From a virus, in the IMG/VR virus record IMGVR_UViG_3300033571_007740, positions 1 to 41,255 of that record: 41,255 nt of DNA. One strand, written 5' to 3'. This document shows positions 35,470 to 41,255 of the stretch, in pieces. Position numbers and translations under genes: made by a program. The notes beneath the pieces are model-generated. The model had not been told where the DNA came from. It did not search any database and was given only the letters and a program-made list of their open reading frames with translations. The stretch's first letter is position 1; each line of letters begins with the position of its first letter.

Positions 35470-36716
35470 TGGCCCTTCAGATCAAACGTTCTACTTCGAA
35501 CGCAGCGCCGATCACTCTCGAAGAGGGTGAGTTAGCCTATTCATTTGTCAGCGACACTCTTTTTATCGGCAACACTTCAAACGTTGTCATCAATATTGGC
35601 GGCTCAAGTTTTGTCGAAATCATAGAAAATAGAACATCTTTAAACGTCGCTAATTCATTAGTTGCACGAGATACAAACGGTAGAGTTCAATTAAATCAGA
35701 TTGAAGTTATCTCATCGCCTTCATTAAACAATCACGCAAGCACAAAACAATACACAGACCAGATTGCAAATACTGCCAAAGTTTACAGCAGTAATGTTGA
35801 TGACGGTGTTGTCAGTATTACTGTCGGTGGCGCAACTCCACAATCAGCAGCATACTGGAAGACAAAACAAATCACGGAAGTTCTGGATGCTATTCTATTC
35901 CCAGATATAAATCCAACTTATGTAATTCCTACACTAAGTTTTTCTGGAACAGTGTCGGGTATTCGAGAAATTGGTGAAACCATTTCTCAGTCCATTTCGG
36001 TCACGGGCGTTGAAAACGATGTGGGACCATTTACGTCGATTGCCATTCGACGACAGGGTTCTAATATTAGCACCAGTAGTTCTCTGACGGCGGTGCCAAC
36101 CAGCAACATCGGGTCTCAGTTTGGCTATGCGGATCCAAATAATCCAAACTTTTCGTATACACACAGCCACGTTGATTCAAACGTCGTCGCTTCTGGTACA
36201 ACTACTTGGTCCGCTATTTCGGCATATAATGCTGGATTGGCTAAACTAAACAATAAAGGCGTTTTGGATTCAAGACCATCTGCGGTAAGAAGCGTGGACG
36301 CTCCTCAGTCTGCGTGCAGCGCATTTCAAGCAGCATCAACCACTAGTGTCACTGGAATATATCCTTATTTCTGGGGCGTGTCTGGAACACAACCAAATGC
36401 ATCGGGCATCTCTGCTGCGATTCAGGCGGGATCAACTAACAAAGTATTGGCTGATTCAAGTGGAACCGTGTCTGTCACTTTCAATGCCTCTGCACAATTT
36501 GTATGGATGGCACATCCAGCCGCGAACGCCACAAAAACCAAGTGGTATAACACAGCATTAAATAATGGTGATATTGGCGCGGGACAGTTTATTCTTGCAC
36601 CAGTTACAAACAACACAAACTCGCCTAATGCATATTGGAACGGAGTTCCATACAAGATTTACATAAGCGGATTTGCGACGACAACCAGCGGATCAATAGA
36701 GTTTAGAAACAGTTAA
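35469..36716 (+). CDS. Tail fibre/adhesin protein, 415 residues
   Basis: The N-terminus (LQIKRSTSNAAPITLEEGEL, then AYSFVSDTLFIGN) is a fibre module related to that of the beta-helix gene. Residues about 72-98 (NGRVQLNQIEVISSPSLNNH, then ASTKQYTD) match the HAxTKxYVD motif of fibre shafts. The C-terminal two thirds contain an Ig-like stretch (YVIPTLSFSGTVSGIREIGE) and a mixed domain with KTKWYNTALNNGDIGAGQF, ending in a beta strand YKIYISGFATTTSGSIEF. This is a probable tip or receptor-binding protein. Both junctions overlap by one base. Confidence 0.7.
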   Translation: MALQIKRSTSNAAPITLEEGELAYSFVSDTLFIGNTSNVVINIGGSSFVEIIENRTSLNVANSLVARDTNGRVQLNQIEVISSPSLNNHASTKQYTDQIANTAKVYSSNVDDGVVSITVGGATPQSAAYWKTKQITEVLDAILFPDINPTYVIPTLSFSGTVSGIREIGETISQSISVTGVENDVGPFTSIAIRRQGSNISTSSSLTAVPTSNIGSQFGYADPNNPNFSYTHSHVDSNVVASGTTTWSAISAYNAGLAKLNNKGVLDSRPSAVRSVDAPQSACSAFQAASTTSVTGIYPYFWGVSGTQPNASGISAAIQAGSTNKVLADSSGTVSVTFNASAQFVWMAHPAANATKTKWYNTALNNGDIGAGQFILAPVTNNTNSPNAYWNGVPYKIYISGFATTTSGSIEFRNS

Positions 36717-39700
36717 TGCCTATTCTACTTAACGACAATTTAGACATCAAAGCACCGAAACCTAGTGATAATAGGTTTGGTCCTTATGCCAATGTGAATT
36801 TGGCACTAACGTCTATTCCAGCAGAACAAAGATTTATCGGATTGACCGTTGGTATTTTAGGGGCAAACAATTCAGTTCTAGATTATTGGTTCAATGGCGG
36901 CACTGCTAATGTTGACTTGGTTATCAAAACAGATACAACCACGGCTAATAATAGCACCGCAGCATACAACCAAGCCAACGCTGCGTTTGATCAAGCAAAC
37001 TCCGCATTAACACTTGCCAATAGCGCATCAACAGTTGCACAGAGTGCATTTGCACAAGCAAACACCGCAAGAGACCAAGCAAACACTGCATACAATCAAG
37101 CAAATAATGCTTACTCTCAAGCCAACGCCGCTTATGTCGCCGCAAATAATGCAGCAAATACAGTTCTCGTTTCTGCAAATGATGTATCAACAATCAACTC
37201 AGTATCGCTGAACTTCAACAATACCGCGACAGTAAATGTCTCACTGTCTTCGGGAACCAGTGGTAATGCTAATCTAAGTTTCTCCGTGAACACCACGGGA
37301 TCTGGAATTACTACTGCGCAATTGACCGCACAGAATGCGTACTCTCAAGCCAATGCTGCATATGGTCAAGCAAATTTGGCTTATGATCAGGCAAATACTG
37401 GAACATCTATTGCGCAGAGTGCATTTTCTCAAGCAAACTCAGCATTTGCCCAAGCAAACTTGGCCTACACCCAAGCAAACACCGCTACTAACGTGGCTCA
37501 GAATGCGTTTGCCCAAGCAAACTCGGCCTACACCCAAGCAAATACTGGAACATCTATTGCGCAGAGTGCATTTACTCAAGCAAATACTGCAAGAGATCAA
37601 GCAAACTCAGCGTTTGCTCAAGCAAATCTGGCTTATACACAAGCGAATACAGCAACCACGACGGCGCAGAATGCTTACGGTCAAGCAAATGCTGCATATG
37701 GTCAAGCAAATACTGGAACATCTATTGCGCAGAGTGCATTTACTCAAGCAAACACTGCAAGAGATCAAGCAAACTCCGCATTTTCAACTGCTAATAATTC
37801 CGCTAATACAGTTGCCGTTTTTGCCAATGGTAATTTGATTTTAACCAGAAGCAATCTAAATTTTAATAATAGCGCGACAGTTAATGTCAGCGTTTCTGCT
37901 AATGGGTCTTCGCAATCAAACGTTGATTTCACAGTAAACACAACTTCTACTGGAATCAGTGCGGCATACAATCAAGCAAACACCGCTACCAGTGTGGCAC
38001 AAAGTGCTTTTGCTCAAGCAAACACTGCAAGAGATCAAGCAAATACTGCAAGAGACCAAGCAAACTCTGCGTTTGATCAAGCGAACACTGCAGCAAACAC
38101 CGTTGCCGTTTTTGCTAATGGTGGGCTAATTCTGACCAGAAGCAATTTAAACTTCAACAACACCTCGACTGTAAACGTTAGCGTAACTGCGAACGGCACT
38201 ACCCAGTCAAACATATCATTCACCGTTAACGTAACATCTACTGCAGATGTCAGCGGTGCGTTCAATCAAGCAAATAATGCGGCAAACACCGTTGCTGTTT
38301 TTGCTAATGGTAATTTGATTCTAACCAGAAGCAACATCAACTTTAACAACACGGCGACAGTAAACGTAACTGCAACTGCTAATGGAAGCAGCCAGTCCAA
38401 CTTAGAATTCACAGTCAACACAACTTCTACTGGTGTTGTAGCAGCGTTCACTCAGGCGAACAGTGCAGCAAACACCGTAAGAATATCAGCAAATACTGGT
38501 TCAACATTAAATGCTGTATCAATCAATTTCAGCAATACCGCAACAGTAAACGTATCTGTTGGTGCTGGAACTGCTGGTAATGGTAACGTCGCGTTCGATG
38601 TGAATACGTCTGGTGCGGGTATTACTACCGCAACGTCCACCGCGCAGAGCGCATTTGGCGGAGCAAACAATGCTGCAAACACGGTTGCAGTGTTTGCCAA
38701 CGGCGGTCTGATTCTAACCAGAAGCAACATCAACTTTAACAACACCGCAACAGTAAACGTTAGCGTAACTGCTAATGGCACCACTCAATCAAACGTGGCG
38801 TTTACAGTCAATACGACTTCTACCAGTATTGTAGCCGCATTCAATCAGGCAAATAACGCATCAAACACCGTTGCAGTCTTTGCTAACGGTGGCCTGATTC
38901 TGACCAGAAGCAATTTAAACTTCAACAATACTTCTACAGTAAACGTTAGCGTAACTGCTAATGGTACTGTTCAGTCAAATCTAGAATTTACAGTTAACAC
39001 AACTTCTACTGGAGTTGCGGCTGCATTCAATCAAGCAAATTCTGCTGCAAACACGGTTAGAATTTCTGCAGACACGGCGTCAACTCTCAATGCGGTATCG
39101 ATCAACTTTAACACCAGTCCAACAGTAAACGTATCTGTTGGCGCTGGAACCGCTGGTAATGGTAACGTCACATTTACGGTGAACACTGCTGGCTCTGGAA
39201 TCACCGCTGCTTACAATCAGGCTAATACAGCAACCACGACAGCACAGAATGCGTATGGCCAAGCGAATGCTGCATATGCTCAAGCAAACTCCGCATTCAA
39301 TGCAGCCAATAATGCTGCAGTCAGAGTTGCGGCAAATAATGGCGCGACCATATCCTCAAATACATTGGTGTTCAATAATACATCGACTGTCTCGGTTTCT
39401 GTGACTCAAGATGGAACTAATTCTAATATATCATTTACCTCGGCATCTGGATCTGGAGTCAGTATAGACGATACCTATGCCGCTTCTGGTAATACGTCAG
39501 CCGCCGCTTCTGCAAACGTGGCTAACGGTCTATTTAAAATAGCAACAGACTCGTTTGCAGCCGCTAACAATCGTGTTCTCAAGGCTGGCGATACGATGAC
39601 TGGTCAGTTAAACATTAGTTCTGGTGGACTATTGGTGACAGACAATGTCGGGATTGGAACTGCAGCGCCATCAGAAAAACTACACGTTGTCGGCAACATC

Positions 39701-40039
39701 GTAGCAACTGGATCTATCAGCGCAGCGTTTTCAGATGAAAGATTGAAAACTGTCATCAAACAAATTGACAATGCTCTAAATAATATAAAGCAAATTGAGA
39801 CTTTTTACTATACAACCAACGATTTGGCAAAATCACTCTTGAACGACTATTCCGATAGGGTTTATATCGGCGTGTCTGCTCAATCTGTTGAGAACGTTTA
39901 TCCCGAAGTGATTTTGGCAAGTGCAATAGACAAAGAGTACAAGACTGTTCAATATGATCGTTTAGTTCCCGTATTGATTGCAGCGATAAAAGAACTGCAC
40001 CGAGAAGTCGAAGAACTAAGATCTAGGATACTAAAATGA
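36716..40039 (+). CDS. Long repeat-mosaic tail fibre with S74 chaperone end
   Basis: 1107 residues. Residues 1-75 (ILLNDNLDIKAPKPSDNRFG, then FIGLTVGILGANNSVLDYWF) form a marine-phage fibre N-terminal module. Residues 78-360 are mostly QAN heptads (AYxQANx), interrupted by one beta module. Residues about 363-828 alternate beta modules of about 62 residues (VAVFANGNLILTRSNLNFNN) with short QAN linkers. Further heptads and a final beta module reach to about 910. A stem (RVLKAGDTMTGQLNISSGGL, then VGIGTAAPSEKLHVVG) leads to the S74 domain with SDERLK starting at S1006, then YYTTNDLAK, IGVSAQSVENVYPEV and a coiled coil. Self-cleavage would remove 102 residues. This is a trimeric long fibre. Confidence 0.85.
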   Translation: MPILLNDNLDIKAPKPSDNRFGPYANVNLALTSIPAEQRFIGLTVGILGANNSVLDYWFNGGTANVDLVIKTDTTTANNSTAAYNQANAAFDQANSALTLANSASTVAQSAFAQANTARDQANTAYNQANNAYSQANAAYVAANNAANTVLVSANDVSTINSVSLNFNNTATVNVSLSSGTSGNANLSFSVNTTGSGITTAQLTAQNAYSQANAAYGQANLAYDQANTGTSIAQSAFSQANSAFAQANLAYTQANTATNVAQNAFAQANSAYTQANTGTSIAQSAFTQANTARDQANSAFAQANLAYTQANTATTTAQNAYGQANAAYGQANTGTSIAQSAFTQANTARDQANSAFSTANNSANTVAVFANGNLILTRSNLNFNNSATVNVSVSANGSSQSNVDFTVNTTSTGISAAYNQANTATSVAQSAFAQANTARDQANTARDQANSAFDQANTAANTVAVFANGGLILTRSNLNFNNTSTVNVSVTANGTTQSNISFTVNVTSTADVSGAFNQANNAANTVAVFANGNLILTRSNINFNNTATVNVTATANGSSQSNLEFTVNTTSTGVVAAFTQANSAANTVRISANTGSTLNAVSINFSNTATVNVSVGAGTAGNGNVAFDVNTSGAGITTATSTAQSAFGGANNAANTVAVFANGGLILTRSNINFNNTATVNVSVTANGTTQSNVAFTVNTTSTSIVAAFNQANNASNTVAVFANGGLILTRSNLNFNNTSTVNVSVTANGTVQSNLEFTVNTTSTGVAAAFNQANSAANTVRISADTASTLNAVSINFNTSPTVNVSVGAGTAGNGNVTFTVNTAGSGITAAYNQANTATTTAQNAYGQANAAYAQANSAFNAANNAAVRVAANNGATISSNTLVFNNTSTVSVSVTQDGTNSNISFTSASGSGVSIDDTYAASGNTSAAASANVANGLFKIATDSFAAANNRVLKAGDTMTGQLNISSGGLLVTDNVGIGTAAPSEKLHVVGNIVATGSISAAFSDERLKTVIKQIDNALNNIKQIETFYYTTNDLAKSLLNDYSDRVYIGVSAQSVENVYPEVILASAIDKEYKTVQYDRLVPVLIAAIKELHREVEELRSRILK
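36950..37797 (+). repeat. QAN heptad repeat coding region
   Basis: Seven-residue units of the form A-[YFR]-x-Q-A-N-x, about 30 copies in two blocks around the first beta module, with conserved triplets such as CAAGCAAAC. It is a predicted trimeric coiled coil with polar Gln/Asn layers. Confidence 0.8.
37805..39200 (+). repeat. 186-189-nt beta-module repeats in the 1107-aa fibre
   Basis: Copies beginning at the NTV codons lie at 37805, 38096, 38285, 38471, 38678, 38864 and 39050. Five are type A (VAVFANGxLILTRSNxNFNN) and two are type B (VRISAxTxSTLNAVSINF). A further type B copy is near 37156 and a shorter relative near 39322. The spacings of 186-189 nt between neighbours show recent tandem duplication. 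Confidence 0.85.
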
Positions 40040-41255
40040 CATTTAATGTAGGCTCAAATACAGTTATCACAAGTAATTGCGATATACAGAACATCAAAAA
40101 TTACAACCTGCTGGGGTGTAATTTTTTTGCTGGGCAGAATGCTGGGGTGTGCAACACCACTGGAACAGACAATACTTTTATAGGTCGTTATGCTGGTCGT
40201 TGCAATACCATTGGACAATATAATACTTTTGCGGGTCGATGTGCTGGCTTTAATAATACCACTGGGACTGGTAATGCTTTTATCGGTCGTATGGCTGGCT
40301 TCGGTAACATTAGTGGATCTAACAATACCTTTATTGGAAATTCTGCGGGTCGTTGTAATACTGGATCTAATAATTTATTTTTTGGCGGGAATGCTGGTCG
40401 CTACAATACAACTGGCAATTACAATAATTTTATAGGTGCATCTGCTGGTTTCTGTAACACCACTGGCACACACAATAATTTTTTTGGTCGAAATGCTGGT
40501 CGCATCAACACTACAGGTTCTTACAATAATTTTTTTGGTCGATCTGCTGGTGAATGCAGTAATGCATTCCATAATTTTTTTGCTGGACAGTGTGCTGGAT
40601 TTAGCAGTTGTGGGTCTGATAATAACTTTTTAGGTTTTTCTGCTGGTCGTTGCAATACCAATGGATGTTATAACAACTTTTTTGGTCGTTGGGCGGGTGA
40701 AAGTAATCTTGAAGGAAATTACAATAACTTTTTCGGTTTTTCTGCTGGTCGTTGCAATACCAATGGGCGTCACAACAATTTCTTCGGTCGGCGTGTAGGT
40801 TCTTCTAACACCACTGGACGTTATAACAATTTTATTGGCGATTACGCTGGTCAATCTAACACCACTGGGACTAATAACAACTTTATCGGGCAGCGTGTAG
40901 GTTTTTCTAACATCTCTGGATCTTTCAATAACTTTATTGGCACTTACGCTGGTCAATCTAACACCTTTGGATTTCATAATAACTTTTTAGGCTATGGATC
41001 TGGGCGATATAATACCTCGGGTTCTCGCAATAATTTTATTGGTCAATATGCTGGTCTATGCAATACTATTGGGACGGATAATAATTTCTTTGGTAGTTAC
41101 GCTGGTCGCAGCAACACCACTGGATCTAATAATACTTTTATAGGTCGATACTCTGGTCGCAGCAACACCACTGGATCCCATAACTTTTTTGCTGGTCTAT
41201 GTGCTGGGTATAATAATACTACTGGCAATTATAACAATTTCATAGGTCAATGCGC
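40036..41255 (+). CDS. Cys-rich 17-residue-repeat solenoid protein, partial
   Basis: ATG 40036 overlaps the previous stop (ATGA), and the frame is open for 406 codons to the right edge, so the C-terminus is missing. After a 25-residue start (MTFNVGSNTVITSNCDIQNI) the whole sequence is a 17-residue repeat of the type NTTGxxNNFIGxxAGRC. The N-T-x-G-x-x-N-x-F-I-G-x-x-A-G pattern is known in phage and bacterial adhesin shafts and should form a trimeric or single-chain beta-solenoid. Sixteen cysteines occur in this fragment, mostly at the last repeat position. It is a probable fibre. Given its neighbours, an S74 or other chaperone end may follow outside the window. Confidence 0.8.
   Translation, partial: MTFNVGSNTVITSNCDIQNIKNYNLLGCNFFAGQNAGVCNTTGTDNTFIGRYAGRCNTIGQYNTFAGRCAGFNNTTGTGNAFIGRMAGFGNISGSNNTFIGNSAGRCNTGSNNLFFGGNAGRYNTTGNYNNFIGASAGFCNTTGTHNNFFGRNAGRINTTGSYNNFFGRSAGECSNAFHNFFAGQCAGFSSCGSDNNFLGFSAGRCNTNGCYNNFFGRWAGESNLEGNYNNFFGFSAGRCNTNGRHNNFFGRRVGSSNTTGRYNNFIGDYAGQSNTTGTNNNFIGQRVGFSNISGSFNNFIGTYAGQSNTFGFHNNFLGYGSGRYNTSGSRNNFIGQYAGLCNTIGTDNNFFGSYAGRSNTTGSNNTFIGRYSGRSNTTGSHNFFAGLCAGYNNTTGNYNNFIGQC
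40153..41255 (+). repeat. 51-nt repeat array (17-residue NTTG..NNFIG..AG units)
   Basis: At least 21 consecutive in-frame units of 51 nt (a few are one codon shorter, near 40348, 40556 and 41165). They are divergent in nucleotides but keep AAT/AAC-ACC-ACT-GG and GGT-CGN codons. The array continues past the window edge. Confidence 0.9.

Noticed and set aside
37765-38784. Series of antisense ORFs of about 61-110 residues
   Set aside because: They recur with the 186-189-nt period of the fibre modules, so they are by-products of the repeat, not genes.
40190-40977. Alternate-frame and antisense ORFs in the right-end repeat
   Set aside because: They arise from the 51-nt repeat; the frame starting at 40036 carries the clear protein repeat and runs through the whole area.
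40153-41255. CRISPR-like regular array
   Set aside because: The units are contiguous in-frame protein repeats with no unique spacers.

Overview
The window is about 41 kb of a T4-like myovirus genome (tailed phage with a contractile tail). It is almost wholly tail, baseplate and tail-fibre genes. Recognisable T4 homologues are gp26, gp4, gp48, gp53, gp27-like, gp5, gp25, gp6 and gp8, in an order close to that of marine T4-like phages such as cyanophages and pelagiphages. The fibre genes use modules common in marine phages: collagen-like Gly-X-Y runs, QAN heptads, S74 chaperone ends and a pectin-lyase-like beta-helix. Base composition is moderate and slightly AT-rich. The host cannot be deduced from the sequence. 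I saw no tRNA, integrase, insertion sequence or CRISPR array.

Layout. (1) 1-4066, minus strand, read right to left: gp4 head completion nuclease, a conserved T4-like virion protein, a tail-tube-family protein (probably the gp54 role), gp26, a short gp51-position frame that overlaps the gp26 end, and the start of a large structural gene running off the left edge (tape-measure candidate). (2) 4090-8939, plus strand: gp48 tube cap, gp53 wedge, gp27-like hub, and a gp5 spike without a lysozyme domain, all overlapping by 1-8 nt. (3) 8942-11046: a 52-residue small ORF and a large structural gene whose 5' end is unresolved, with probable coding sequence in two frames. (4) 11068-25493: gp25, gp6, a large gp7-position protein, gp8 with insertions, two very large wedge or fibre-adaptor proteins, and a small coiled-coil protein. 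(5) 25486-41255: the fibre and adhesin region. It has three S74-terminated fibres (462, 826 and 1107 aa), a 1053-aa beta-helix protein, several small fibre-associated proteins, and at the right edge a Cys-rich 17-residue-repeat solenoid that is cut by the window end.

How they work together. gp5, gp27-like and gp26/gp51 build the central hub and spike. gp53, gp25, gp6, the gp7-position protein and gp8 form the wedges. gp48 and the tail-tube-family protein cap the baseplate and start the tube. The 1320- and 983-aa proteins probably link the wedges to the fibres. The last 16 kb supplies receptor-binding parts. Motifs like the T4 late promoter (TATAAATA, CATAAATA, CTAAATA) sit before several genes and suggest late, sigma-gp55-type expression. 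Close packing with ATGA and TAATG junctions suggests translational coupling.

The most notable observations are a perfect T-TTT-TTT slippery heptamer at the end of gp26 that would fuse it to the gp51-position frame, in the manner of lambda G/GT; the cysteine-rich solenoid at the right end; and two small domain types spread through several baseplate genes.
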